Assembly (NCBI GenBank): GCA_903813345.2
Contig: CAIIXF020000010.1
Coordinates: 9,290,349-9,354,348 of the forward strand
Origin: Owenia fusiformis
Lineage: Eukaryota > Annelida > Polychaeta > Sabellida > Oweniidae
Direction: 5' to 3'
Length of the DNA: 64,000 bases
The first letter of the stretch is position 1, and each line of letters begins with the position of its first letter. The notes below the pieces were generated by a model. The model ran no database searches, was not told where the DNA came from, and saw nothing but the letters and a program-made list of their open reading frames with translations. The translations under genes and the position numbers were made by a program. This document shows, one piece after another, positions 25,261 to 38,625 of this stretch.

Positions 25261-26598
25261 CTGAAAATAGATATGTCAAAGAGGCTTGTAACGTTGATCC
25301 AACGGACCTCAGCTATGAGATAGATGAGCACGAATTGCATAATAACATTGCAATTGTACATATTACATGTACGTTTTCTAGCTAATCTTAATACAACGCA
25401 ATTCATTAAAATATATGATAGGCTAGTTTCATGCATAACTGGATCAGTGTCAAAGGAAGTCGTATCAAGGATACACAATATTTGGAAATTTCTCCTTGTC
25501 TTTTGTTTTCATTATGCTTCTTTTATTACTGATTGTCATTGATTATTGTTTTCTCGTTAGTCGTTCCAAATTGACGCCAAATTAATGCCCCTTGGGGACA
25601 TATAACCATATATAGGGATTCGGAATGTCTGAATTCTTGGTCTAACTCTCGAAACGTGAATTACACTATCTGACTATGTATTACACTGAACAAAATGTAA
25701 TCATTACGAATATAAATAATAATCAGATATTAGACATGATAAATAGAGTAATTAATCCCAATGGGAGACTGGTCTGTGAAATATCAATATAGGAAGGATT
25801 CTTTCATTTATAAGCCAAGCCTGCAATTTTGGTTAACAAATTCAGATTTAGATATTTTTGCACGCCCTTCAGATGCAAAATTGATGTTTTTTAGATAGAA
25901 GAACAACTTCCCATAACATTGGATGGAGCAAATTAGAAATGTGAAGAGAAATGTCGGGTAAGTATGAGAGAGTACGCAAAACCTAAGCAAGATTCAAATA
26001 TCTGATCACTCCGAAAAAGTTCGTGAATGTTCTACTGACTCCCGTGTTATCAGAATCTCTTACCCAAATTGGGTAAATATTTTTAAATTCGATTTTTCCC
26101 TGATATGATTAAGAGTATGGAGTCGTATCGAGGTGAAAAGACCCCAATAGCCAGTTTCGAGCAACCTGACTCGACTTAGTCTACATTGTTTTTAAATGAG
26201 ACAGATTTACACCGCTCTAACTAAGATTCAGATGCTGGGTTCCGCTTGATTTGATGTAAGACTATACTTTAGTCATATCGGGTGCAATTGCGCAATCATA
26301 TCCCTGTTCATGAAAATGAATGTACCGTAGATAAGTAGCCCATCTGCGATAACTAGCAGCATCTCATTAACGTAGTAGGCCTCATCCATCATTCCCTCGT
26401 GATCTTTTAATCAATATGATGTACTGAATCAAGCAGGACATGCCCTACTAACTATTGCATGCAAACAGTTGGCTTCATTTACAAACATCCTATGATCTTA
26501 TAACTTGGTGTGTATTAAAACGTTTTGATGAAACTATTAATATTAAATTAATAAATCCGTAAATGGTATCTGATATTGCACGGTAGTCCTCATGATAC
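25261..26598. other. Receptor intron 1 (part); no exon recognised
   Basis: This lies upstream of the first recognised receptor exon. I looked on the minus strand for a start codon, hydrophobic leader and phase-1 donor and found none convincing. The LTR element begins at its right edge, so the missing exon may lie beyond 33343. Confidence 0.4.
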
Positions 26599-28606
26599 TG
26601 TAACAATCGTGGGCCATGTATTTGCCACACAAGTGTAGCGTAGCCTTGGCATTACACAGTCCCAGACTGTTATCATGTTCCAAAGTAGTATCACTTAAAC
26701 AGTAACAATTCAATAATAAGACAATTGCATATGGGTTTATAAGTCCTTACTCAGTCTGTCATAAGTCTTATAGTCAATCAGTAATAAATGTGTTAACTGT
26801 CTGGCTACACGTTATAAATGGGACTAATGCTGTTTATATTAATAAACTGGGGGTTCTAGCCACTTCTAGCAATGGTATCCAGGGTGAATAGTGGTTCTAG
26901 CCACTTCTAGCAACGGTCACCTGGGATGTATAAGGGTTCTAGCCACTTCTAGCAGCCGTTATCCAGGATGTATAATGGTTCTAGCCACTTCTAGCAAGGG
27001 TAACCTGGGATGTATAAGGGTTCTAGCCACTTCTAGCTATGGGTACCAAGGAAGTATAAGGGTTCTAGCCACTTCTAGCTATGGGCACCAAGGATGTATA
27101 AGGGTTCTAGCCACTTCTAGCTATGGGTACCAAGGAAGTATAAGGGTTCTAGCCACTTCTAGCTATGGGTACCAAGGATGTATAAGGGTTCTAGCCACTT
27201 CTAGCTAAGGGTACCAAGGATGTATAAGGGTTCTAGCCACTTCTAGCTATGGGTACCAAGGAAGTATAAGGGTTCTAGCCACTTCTAGCTATGGGTACCA
27301 AGGAAGTATAAGGGTTCTAGCCACTTCTAGCTATGGGTACCAAGGATGTATAAGGGTTCTAGCCACTTCTAGCTACGGGTACCGAGGATGTATAAGGGTT
27401 CCAGCCACTTCTAGCTACAGGTACCAAGGATGTATAAGGGTTCCAGCCACTTCTAGCTATGGGTAACACGTGACTAGAATGGGGGGGGTGTTACAGTTGC
27501 AGTTAACATAGGGAACTGGAATTGGCTAGAAGTCACGTGTATCATGTCAAGTCAATGGAAGTCAAATGTAAGTGGGAGGGGGAATAAACATATCTTACAA
27601 AACTCCCTAAAGATAAACAGAACAACAAGTTTAAAATTATCTAATCTATTTCAAGAATTATAAAATAATCACATATAATTAGTACAAGTAAGTTTATATA
27701 AGTTACATACACAATTGAAATACACCAAGACCAATCAAACACTTAAATCACAGTAAAGTGGCTGTAAAAGGCTAGAAGGAGAGCTTAGCTAATAGGAGCT
27801 AGATGATGACTCACTCAAGCTAGAACGGGCTGTTCCCATATCCAAAACCACAGATAGCCCCTATCTTTCATTAAAAAGGTCATACTTTACATTCACTGGT
27901 AATTTCAGTATACTTCAAAAAATGAAACCTTGCTAATTACGTTGATAACATTGATAATTTGATGAGAAATCGAGACGAAATTACATGAAAATGCATGGAA
28001 ATCACTTCAAAAGTTCACATCTCAATTACTGGTCAATTACTGAAACAATTCCATTCAAAGTCATAGAACAATTAAAATATATCATTATAATTACCTTGAA
28101 CCACAATGCACCACGATTCACCAACGCAAACTGCTATAAATCCAAGAAAATGAGGAGAAAACACAAAATGGTCCGCCATGATTGAAATAATTCCAAAGAC
28201 AAAATAGTGCATAAAATCCCTACGCCTAATCACATGACAAGATGAATCACAGTTCAAAATAAGAGAAACTAAAGTTATGTACATATATGTAAACATGCAT
28301 ACAATAGAATAGACATACTAAATAACATACATAAGTCAAAGTAATCACAATAAGGCAAGATGACCAATGGACCTATATCCTGTAAGCAGAATTGTATAGA
28401 GTAAACAGGCCAAACGTTGCACAAGCGTATGAGTCATGGTGACCTTTACTAAAGTAAGCAGAAATAGTACAGTAAAACTCCTTACTGGTGAACAGTGCAA
28501 TTATTGGTTAATGTAGTTGAAACAATGCAAATAAGAGGATCTGTAACGGCACATCAGACCAGATATAAACCATTGGAAAGAGTAGACAAGCTGATGGGTC
28601 GTTACA
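26599..28606 (-). repeat. LTR (3' LTR of the minus-strand element)
   Basis: The 2008-base LTR lies next to the polypurine tract. Compared with its partner I saw one substitution (G at 27827 where the other has A at 32564) and one fewer G in the run at 27481. It contains a 42-bp minisatellite and no coding. Confidence 0.93.
26849..27470. repeat. 42-bp minisatellite inside the LTR, about 15 copies
   Basis: The unit is GGGTTCTAGCCACTTCTAG followed by CTATGGGTACCAAGGATGTATAA. The inner CTAG...CTAG and GGTACC are repeated short palindromes. Copies on the left are more diverged than those in the middle. The + strand frame stays open because 42 is divisible by three, but the encoded repeat is not a real protein. 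Confidence 0.93.
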
Positions 28607-31334
28607 CTGCCCCCTTCTTTAAAATAAGTTCGTCCCGAACTTTTACACACAAGTTACAAAACAAAACAATCAATAATACACAAAAGTATTTAAATCAAAG
28701 ATAATACACGATCTAAAAGTGACATGATAATACAGTAGTTTATAAGGTTATTCACTTACGACTTGCTCCACCTGAAAAACATGTCATAACAATATCCATT
28801 TGGTTCAAACATTTTTATAAATATCAAGAGTTCAGAATAGCACACGTATTTTGTAGTTATAGTCATTAAGATTGTGTTCTTCTTAGAATTCCAACAAACG
28901 TTAGTTGGTACTAGTCACATCCAGAACACTGCATAATCAAAAGTTATTATAACTGTTGACACAGTAATGTGTCTATATATCCCTGGATCATATTGCTTCT
29001 CTGTATAACAGGGAGAGTCATAAGTTCATATGTAGCACGTCAAATACAGTATGAAGATCAAATATGCTGTACAATTCTCCTATAATCCTACGTGTATGGT
29101 TGCTGAATGTTCAGGTCATTGTCTCTCTATGTTGTTGGCTAGTGGTTGACATCTCCAAACCTGGAAGAGAAACTCTACTCTCGTATCACTGCTATGCAGA
29201 TATTCCAATCTACAATAGCTACAACTTACTCTCATTGTCAGCCACCTAATGAGTCTCTTCTTGTATGAGACACGCTACATAGACGTTTATATCTATAATA
29301 GCTCATAGGATCGTCAACCATGGTAACTACACACATATTCAATGTCCACCTACTTTAAGTCTGTGGGACAAGACAAAATAGGCTACAGCTGGGTGACATT
29401 GCTGGAAGTTAGGCATTTAGGGACCATTGAGGGATGGAGATAACATTTCACAGTTGGTGCACTGTTTGACTGACAGTTTTCAGCACCATCACAATTATAT
29501 ACACTATATACAAGGGAACTCTGCCTCGAACATTACGTTCACAATTACTCCAATTGTGTAACGGTTGAGCCTAGGTCATCTTCTAGGGCAACAAGGTAAC
29601 GGTTTGGGTAGACAGTCTTTCGCATTACTTTAGTTGGTAATCAATAATGGAAAGGATGAATCAATGAGGCACAAGTGACTGTACACTTCACCATGCCATC
29701 ATTGGAAGAGATGCAATCTGATGGTTCAGTTAGCAACTCTGTGGATTCATGGGACAATCTGCCCGTGTGGAGACAACAACATCACAAAAGGGGAGAACGC
29801 TAATGGAAGCTTTATTCATAATTTGTCAATATCTACCGGATATTGGCAATCGGAGACAGTAGGGACGACAAGTAGCACAGGCCACTCAAACCATCTATCA
29901 TTAGGGTTCCACTCTTAAGAAACACAACAGCCCCGTGGCTTCTCAGGAAATACAAGTTGCCAAGGATACATGTACACACATAGTAAACAACATTTGCTCT
30001 CGTAGCAAATGCCATATACACATGCGGTAAATGTCAGCCACATCAGATGGTACATGGGTTGTTGAATGATTACTCTCCACATAGGGAACTTGTAACAATC
30101 AGCCCTCCTTGGAACAAAAGCTGATTGATGCCAGCAAAAGGTACGGCCGGACATGCTCACTTCCGCTGACAGTTCGCTATAAACATATTGGTAAACATCT
30201 TGGTAATATGGCTTACCAAGATAGAGGCAGTAGCTCAAATATCTATCGGACTGTACAAATAACAGGTCCCAATCACTACTTGGAAAGGGACCACCATTGA
30301 CACATAAGATGGTAATATGCATGGTGACCTACTTCCACGAAGTTGCATAGGTTTGCACGCTGGACTTGATTAGACCAATTCGGTCATCCTTCGGACATTC
30401 CCTTATCGCTACTCCCATTATCAGTCATATAATGACTATTTCCCAATAGATAACGTTTCTAGTCACATATATACGATATGGGACAAGAACATACAGAAAT
30501 GTAGGGACTCTTTGGAAGTAGGATCACTGGGCAGGGGTTTCCTGGACCACCCTGCCTAAGACAATGGCTCTATACTAGTCAGACAGACAAATGCAGGGGA
30601 TCTATTGTTGGAGTAGGCAATAGAAAAGGTATACCAGACGTTCTGATATGGCTATGGAGATCTCCAGTTGTAGGGAGATATAGCACAACGTTTCCTCATC
30701 AACCAAGAAAGCACAAGAGGATCGTACCATCACACACATTTCGGGCAAGTGGAATGTAAGGGATGGAGGGGGATATTTGGGTCACTGTATGGGTTGGCCT
30801 ACCCAAGCTATCTCTCAAGTCATAATCATGCCCATCATGACCATTATCGAAAGAAACTCACTAACAGGACGGGAACAGGGTACGGGAGACATCCACGCCA
30901 ACACATGCATAATGTATGTGCTTTCGAGACACGGCTAGATTTTTCATTGGGTCATGGTCAGGCAGGGTTTTACAACTGGGATCAACAATTTTGGCTCGGG
31001 AAGGTTTGATATGTTTGTATGTTAGGTCCCACCTACATACCAAACCAGAGGGTCTGTGGTAAAAATACGTACCACTTTACACTTTGAAGTAGAACAGCAG
31101 GCTACTTCACCAACCTAAATCAATACAGTCCTGTGGAATGCTACAAGGACCGGGTCTTTGGAACTCTCAATATGGCAATCCACACGTACCAGTGTGAAAA
31201 ACAAGATTAAATTAGCATCAACAAAACATTGACACCATAAAACAATTGAAAACAATACTTCCTTGAAATATTAAATCAAAACATAAAGTGGGTCTAATTA
31301 TTTGGTAATAACTAAATCCCGACGCTGCCACCAG
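28607..31334 (-). mobile_element. Internal region of the LTR element, no recognisable genes
   Basis: The interior is 2728 bases. The longest open frame (29915-30322, minus, 135 codons) shows no retroviral motif (no CCHC box, DSG/DTG protease or YxDD). The polypurine tract and primer-binding site at its two ends are intact. This fits a large retrotransposon derivative mobilised in trans. Confidence 0.75.
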
Positions 31335-33343
31335 TGTAACAATCGTGGGCCATGTATTTGCCACACAAGTGTAGCGTAGCCTTGGCATTACACAGTCCCA
31401 GACTGTTATCATGTTCCAAAGTAGTATCACTTAAACAGTAACAATTCAATAATAAGACAATTGCATATGGGTTTATAAGTCCTTACTCAGTCTGTCATAA
31501 GTCTTATAGTCAATCAGTAATAAATGTGTTAACTGTCTGGCTACACGTTATAAATGGGACTAATGCTGTTTATATTAATAAACTGGGGGTTCTAGCCACT
31601 TCTAGCAATGGTATCCAGGGTGAATAGTGGTTCTAGCCACTTCTAGCAACGGTCACCTGGGATGTATAAGGGTTCTAGCCACTTCTAGCAGCCGTTATCC
31701 AGGATGTATAATGGTTCTAGCCACTTCTAGCAAGGGTAACCTGGGATGTATAAGGGTTCTAGCCACTTCTAGCTATGGGTACCAAGGAAGTATAAGGGTT
31801 CTAGCCACTTCTAGCTATGGGCACCAAGGATGTATAAGGGTTCTAGCCACTTCTAGCTATGGGTACCAAGGAAGTATAAGGGTTCTAGCCACTTCTAGCT
31901 ATGGGTACCAAGGATGTATAAGGGTTCTAGCCACTTCTAGCTAAGGGTACCAAGGATGTATAAGGGTTCTAGCCACTTCTAGCTATGGGTACCAAGGAAG
32001 TATAAGGGTTCTAGCCACTTCTAGCTATGGGTACCAAGGAAGTATAAGGGTTCTAGCCACTTCTAGCTATGGGTACCAAGGATGTATAAGGGTTCTAGCC
32101 ACTTCTAGCTACGGGTACCGAGGATGTATAAGGGTTCCAGCCACTTCTAGCTACAGGTACCAAGGATGTATAAGGGTTCCAGCCACTTCTAGCTATGGGT
32201 AACACGTGACTAGAATGGGGGGGGGTGTTACAGTTGCAGTTAACATAGGGAACTGGAATTGGCTAGAAGTCACGTGTATCATGTCAAGTCAATGGAAGTC
32301 AAATGTAAGTGGGAGGGGGAATAAACATATCTTACAAAACTCCCTAAAGATAAACAGAACAACAAGTTTAAAATTATCTAATCTATTTCAAGAATTATAA
32401 AATAATCACATATAATTAGTACAAGTAAGTTTATATAAGTTACATACACAATTGAAATACACCAAGACCAATCAAACACTTAAATCACAGTAAAGTGGCT
32501 GTAAAAGGCTAGAAGGAGAGCTTAGCTAATAGGAGCTAGATGATGACTCACTCAAGCTAGAACAGGCTGTTCCCATATCCAAAACCACAGATAGCCCCTA
32601 TCTTTCATTAAAAAGGTCATACTTTACATTCACTGGTAATTTCAGTATACTTCAAAAAATGAAACCTTGCTAATTACGTTGATAACATTGATAATTTGAT
32701 GAGAAATCGAGACGAAATTACATGAAAATGCATGGAAATCACTTCAAAAGTTCACATCTCAATTACTGGTCAATTACTGAAACAATTCCATTCAAAGTCA
32801 TAGAACAATTAAAATATATCATTATAATTACCTTGAACCACAATGCACCACGATTCACCAACGCAAACTGCTATAAATCCAAGAAAATGAGGAGAAAACA
32901 CAAAATGGTCCGCCATGATTGAAATAATTCCAAAGACAAAATAGTGCATAAAATCCCTACGCCTAATCACATGACAAGATGAATCACAGTTCAAAATAAG
33001 AGAAACTAAAGTTATGTACATATATGTAAACATGCATACAATAGAATAGACATACTAAATAACATACATAAGTCAAAGTAATCACAATAAGGCAAGATGA
33101 CCAATGGACCTATATCCTGTAAGCAGAATTGTATAGAGTAAACAGGCCAAACGTTGCACAAGCGTATGAGTCATGGTGACCTTTACTAAAGTAAGCAGAA
33201 ATAGTACAGTAAAACTCCTTACTGGTGAACAGTGCAATTATTGGTTAATGTAGTTGAAACAATGCAAATAAGAGGATCTGTAACGGCACATCAGACCAGA
33301 TATAAACCATTGGAAAGAGTAGACAAGCTGATGGGTCGTTACA
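31335..33343 (-). repeat. LTR (5' LTR of the minus-strand element)
   Basis: The 2009-base partner LTR lies next to the primer-binding site. It holds the same 42-bp array (31585-32206). It ends GTTACA followed by the target duplication ATAC. Confidence 0.93.
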
Positions 33344-33889
33344 ATACCGTAAGTTTCCTCGGAGGTATGATATGGTTAAAGCAATGAAAGAGTAGTCTTG
33401 CTTATAACCCCCCCCCCACTCCCCCTCCCATATCGACTTCGACAACCTGTCTTGAAACAAGACTAGTCAATGAACTCCGTGTATTTGCAAATCGGCAGTA
33501 AGATCAGTTCAACCATGAGCCTCAAATGCCCAAGGTATGATGAGGGTCGTATAAGTCTTTGGTAAAACCATTACTATACATACAATGTTTTCCTGTTTTT
33601 TGTTATCCTATATGGTAATCTCAATAAAATATTTTGCATGCTTGGCAAAACCTTAAATGCATCAAGCGTTATTTCATTTGCATCATAAAACATTTCATTT
33701 CCATTTTCCTGTGACAAATGAATTGAAATAGAATTGAATTTTTATGATAATGGGGCCTATCTACTAATAAGGCCAGCTTAGAAATCGACCTCGGGGGATT
33801 AATAGCGAAAACAGTATCTATTACGACACTGCTTGCGATTTTTTGTCGTACCTAAACATTTGTTGTCAGCTTGGCGGGTGGGCGGTATC

Positions 33890-34625
33890 TCACTTTTCAG
33901 CATATCTACAGGTTTCCAGCATGGGCTTTCAATGGTTGAAAGCCCATGTTTCCAACCAAACCGTTCGAAGGATTCATTTGAACTTTTCAGGGATGTTTCT
34001 TAGTATGACATTTTAGAACTGATTAGTTTTTTGGGCATTCTGTGTAAGTGTTCAGGTATGGTGCCCATTTTGAATTTCAGTCCTAAACTCTTGTCTATCG
34101 ACGCTTGTCTACAGGTTTGCAGCCAAACCGTTATAGGAATTCATCCGAAATTCACAGGGATTTTTCTACATATGAAAGTTGAGAACTGATTAGTTTTGGG
34201 GCATTATGGGTAAATTTTAAGGCGGTCATTTTGGATTTTCCGTCCTAAAATCTTGTCTGTCGAGCCTTGTCTACAGGTCTCCAGCCAAACCATTCCACGG
34301 AATTTTTACACACGTAACATTGTCAAAAGTTCTAAAGCTGATCAACTTTTCGGCGGCCATCTTACTTTCTGGCGGACATTTTGGAAGTTTTCAGGTAAAT
34401 CTTGAAATCGCGATTCAAGGAAAATCACTTACGGAATTGTTTCAATTGTACTCATGTCACATGGAAATACGCTCTAGAGCTGTTTGGTTGCCATCTTGCA
34501 TTCTGGCGGCCATTTTGGGAGTTTTTCGATAAATCTTGTCATCACGATTCCAGGAAAACGACCTAAAGGAATTCCTTCAAATTTTTACACATGTTCCATG
34601 GTAAGAAACTGCCGGCCATCTTGCT
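33890..34625. repeat. Degenerate ~170-190-bp tandem repeat
   Basis: Recurring blocks include CTTGTCTACAGGTYTSCAGC, 'agccaaaccgtt', 'gaactgattagtttt' and 'gcggccattttggaagtttt'. Starts are near 33900, 34110 and 34265, and more decayed copies follow. It shares ggccatttt motifs with the satellite at 180-1490. Confidence 0.55.
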
Positions 34626-37600
34626 TTCTTGGTCAACAAGCCCACACTGGTTTGTTTTAGGTACGATATTGTTCACCTGTCCCTCGTTATAATATGCCTT
34701 CGACCTTCGCCCTATGTGTCTGTGACTCGGTCAATAAATAAGATCCGAGTAGAAATGATTTTGATATACGTCAGAAATTCATATAGGAATTCAAAATTCA
34801 GTCAAAGTGATTTATTTGAAATCTCTATGTAAAATTACATCTAGAAATGTGATTTTAAAAAGTATTTATCAAGTTTGAAAGTTTAATTTTCTTGGAGATT
34901 CCCCATAGACCCCATGTTATAAAATCACAAAAAATGAAATATATTTTCATATATTGGACGGATAATGTTTTCTTTTTACTGGACAATGGTTACTACCTAC
35001 TCGCATCTAGGTAATTCTGACCCTTGGTAAAATTGACTGTTGCCCATGGAAAGACCCATTTTAATTTAGCGCATATTCCCAAGGGTCATCTTAACCTCAT
35101 CACAACTTAAGAGGCTCTCTATCTATTTTATATTCCGATCCTATGCATTCTGCTGTCCTGAGATCTGACACTTCGATTAGCTTTGCCAGTTCCACATAAT
35201 GGGCTAGAGTAGACTGACATTGATTATGTAGTAAGTAAATCTGTTTTCAGTGATATAAAAATGCAAATCAATTATGTAAATCGACTATTCATTGTGCGAG
35301 ATTAACGTTCTTGGCGTTGGCGAACTATTCCATAAATTGCCTTTTAGATTTGACATTGAAGTAGAGATAGCATACAAAACAGGAGTGACGAACTTATTAA
35401 GACTGACTTCCATGGCCTTTGTGTATTTCAGTGGCTCAATACGAGAGCATATGTCACTCTCCTGATCATGACATCGCGGAGTCGAAGTGGTTCTGAAAAT
35501 TCTCAAGCCTAAATTGTTACCCAAACCTTAACAGGTTTGTATTGAACGTATACTTATTGAGTCAATAAAAGATATATACACATACTGTATTTTACTTATA
35601 GACCAACCTTAGTCTAACTATGACTGCACTTGTCTTATATCCGTCGACTGGGGTGGTACTTGCTATTTTTTAACAAAAAGCTAGGCTTTAATTGGGAAAG
35701 ATGGTAATCAGTCAGCATGTTGCCTAAGACGTGGATATAATTGAAAACAACGTGTATTCACAGCACATCTTGTAGGGATTAGGCTAGGATAAATGATAAA
35801 ATGTTTCATATCTCGACTCCTTTATTTCGTCATTCATAAAGATATATAGGCTATGACCCGTGTGACGTTTTAAATATTTATCTTTTCCCCAGAGGGAATC
35901 TAGCGTATTCTGCTGTTTTGATAAAAGTGTGTAATGATACACACAATAAGCCATATGCAGTATCTACAGCACAAGCCTTCAAAAAGCATAATATTCATTT
36001 TTATTTATTTATCTGTCTAAACAGGAGATTATATCTTAAGTCGAATAGGTCAATGGTCATATATTCTCAATGCAGTTTTCTATCCTTAGCCAATACAATA
36101 GTAATTCCTACCCTGCGTGCAGAGTCTAGTTAAACTACTGACTGAAGACGTAGCTCTCTTTTAGGAAGTGAAGTCAAACGAATGCAAAGGGTAAGTAATT
36201 CCAACTCTACACGATATTAAACTGTTCTTATTCCGTTGAGGTACTTAAAATTAGCCACGTGGCGTTATCTGCAGAGGACTAATCATCTTATCATTCATTT
36301 GTCATTAGCATCCATAGGCGGGCCGGAGTAGGGGACCAAGATGACCCCTCCCCCCAAAGATGAATCTAAATGGTACTCATAGACAAACAGAGGAAATATA
36401 CAAACTGACATTATTTTTAAATTTTGAACTTATTCTTACCTCAAATTTCAAAATTGGGTCTTGTTTTTCAATTCAATTTTTGCCCCTGCATCCCTCTCCA
36501 TCCCCTATCCTTCCAGGACCGCATCTCAACATAACAGAGGGGATTTCAGTCTTATATCTTATTGCACCAGGCGCTTGAACAACGCCCAATTACAATTTGG
36601 TCTTTCAAAATATCAAATCAATCATGTCAACGATAAGCCTACATGATCGCCAAGTAACACCTTCAGTAATTGCACATTAACGAACGCATTAGATGGCCTG
36701 GGAATGTTGGGAAAATCTGATAAAACTGGCTGCTAGTTTAGAAGTATATTGAGTATGGGGAATCACCTCTTAAGACAACATTGAAATAATACTTTCAAAA
36801 ACCCTGTTCGCCGCCAGGTCTCCAATGCACATGGTTTTAAGTCAATTAGAGATCGAGCCTTGGCAAATAGATCGAGCCTTGGGAATACAAGAATAACATA
36901 CATTTTTGCAACTTTCTATTTTTATTCCCAAGTGTAGCCAGAAGTCGATTAGAACTGAAAGGGTTCAATATGGATTTACATTTCATGGATTAGTATTTCT
37001 TTTAACAGACACCCTTGAAACAACTGCATTATATTTCTAATGTGAGTTCCCGTTCTCATATAACAGTATCACGCCGAGTATAGGCACTTTATTTCAAAGT
37101 TGTCCAGTGTACAGGTGTATATTTTATATCTGTTTACACCCTACCTTGCCGAAGTATACACAAAAATACGACAGCTTCTGTGTAGCCCCTTTGGATATCA
37201 TTTTCAAAAATCGAGATCTCGTTTTGAGAATGATTAACATTTTTGGAATATCAGACTCAAATTTTGAATAGATGGGCCTTACGTTTTTTCAACATTTTTG
37301 TCCATTTCCCTCGCGCACAGATCTCTGTGCATGAGTGAATAGCGGGAGCGTGGAAATAGTGATGCGCGGCCAAAGATTTCACGTTCGTGATGTGCGAATT
37401 GTGGTTCGAGTGCAAGGAACGTAGTTCGGGACGTCAGAACTGATGTTCGCGTTGATGAAAGTCTAGGAGCCCTGAATCATATATGATCCAGAAATGTCTG
37501 TTCTGTGTAGATCCCCTACAGTGTTTGTGATGATATAATCAACTGATGAAACTCAAAAAAATCAGCATGAACCAGTCGGATGTTTCCATACCTGGAAAAC
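34626..37600. other. No gene recognised
   Basis: Both strands have only short open frames with no family resemblance that I can support. There is a modestly GC-richer patch near 37300-37460 and no tandem array. It may be part of the receptor's long first intron or intergenic. Confidence 0.4.
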
Positions 37601-37611
37601 TCACGCCTCTT

Positions 37612-38625
37612 TCTATTATTGTAATAAAAAAGAATGGGTTTCTTGTTATGATTAGGTACCATTATTATTAAAAGAATGGGTTCTTGTTATGATTACGTAT
37701 CGTTATTATCAAGAGAATGGGTTTCTTGTTATGATCACGTAGTACCATTATTATTAAAAGAATGGGGTTCTCGTTCTGATTACGTACCATTATTATTAAA
37801 AGAATGGGTTTCTCGTTATGATTACGTACCATTATTATCAAAATAATGAGTTTCTTGTTACGATTACGTACCATTATTATTAAAAGAATGAGTTATGATT
37901 ACGTACCATTATTATTAAAAGAATGGATTTCTCGTTATGATTACGTACCATTATTATTAAAAGAATGGGTTTCTTGTTATGATTACGTACCATTATTATT
38001 AAAAGAATGAGTATCTCGTTATGATTACGTTCCATTATTATTAAAAGAATGGGTTTCTCGTTATGATTACGCACCATTATTATTAAAAGAATGGGTTTCT
38101 TGTTACGATGACGTACCATTATTATCAAAAGAATGTGTTTCTTGTTATGATTACGTACCATTATTATTAAAAGAATGGGTTTCTCGTTATGATTACGTAC
38201 CATTATTATTAAAAGAATGGGTTTCTTGTTATGGTTACGTACCATTATTATTAAAAGAATGAGTATCTCGTTATGATTACGTACCATTATTATTAAAAGA
38301 ATGGGTTTCTCGTTATGATTACGCACCATTATTATTAAAATAATGGGTTTCTTGTTATGATGACGTACCATTATTATCAAAAGAATGGGTTTCTTGTTAT
38401 GATTACGTACCATTATTATTAAAAGAATGGGTTTCTTGTTACGTACCATTATTATTAAAAGAATGGGTTTCTTGTTATGATGACGTACCATTATTATTAA
38501 AAAGAATGGGTTTCTTGTTATGATTACGCACCATTAATATTAAAAGAATGGATATCTTGTTATGATTACGTGCCATTATTATTAAAAGAAAGTGTTTCTT
38601 GTTATGATTACGTACCATTATAATT
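37612..38625. repeat. 42-bp VNTR, about 24 copies
   Basis: The unit is approximately ACCATTATTATTAAAAGAAT plus GGGTTTCTTGTTATGATTACGT. Some copies have short deletions (near 37890 and 38440). Sequence variants alternate (tctcg/tcttg, gggttt/gagtat) in runs, suggesting higher-order duplication. On the minus strand 42-base units leave an open frame encoding a 14-residue repeat (MVRNHNKKPILLII). That is a by-product of the period, not a gene. Confidence 0.93.

Larger units (their letters stand above)
26599..33343 (-). mobile_element. Complete non-autonomous LTR retrotransposon, minus orientation
   Basis: Two direct repeats of 2008 and 2009 bases begin TG and end CA (TGTAAC...GTTACA). They enclose 2728 bases and are flanked by a 4-bp target duplication ATAC (26595-26598 and 33344-33347). 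A purine tract on the minus strand, AAAGAAGGGGGCAG (28607-28620), abuts the LTR start. TGGTGGCAGCGTCGGGATT (31315-31333, minus) beside the other LTR matches the 3' end of an animal tRNA-Leu primer with about two mismatches. Both signals fix the orientation as minus. No gag, protease, reverse transcriptase or integrase is visible in the interior, so it depends on another element. The LTRs are almost identical, which implies very recent insertion. Confidence 0.92.

Noticed and set aside
26891-27208. 105-codon open frame of GYQGSIRVLATSS-type repeats (also at 31627-31944)
   Set aside because: It lies wholly in the LTR minisatellite, is identical in both LTRs and opposes the element's orientation.
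29915-30322. 135-codon frame in the LTR element as gag or envelope
   Set aside because: No zinc knuckle, protease, polymerase or integrase motif is visible; I would not name it without a profile search.
37880-38491. 203-codon open frame encoding a 14-residue repeat
   Set aside because: It exists only because the DNA repeat is 42 bp long; codon positions show no selection and there is no start context, intron or domain.
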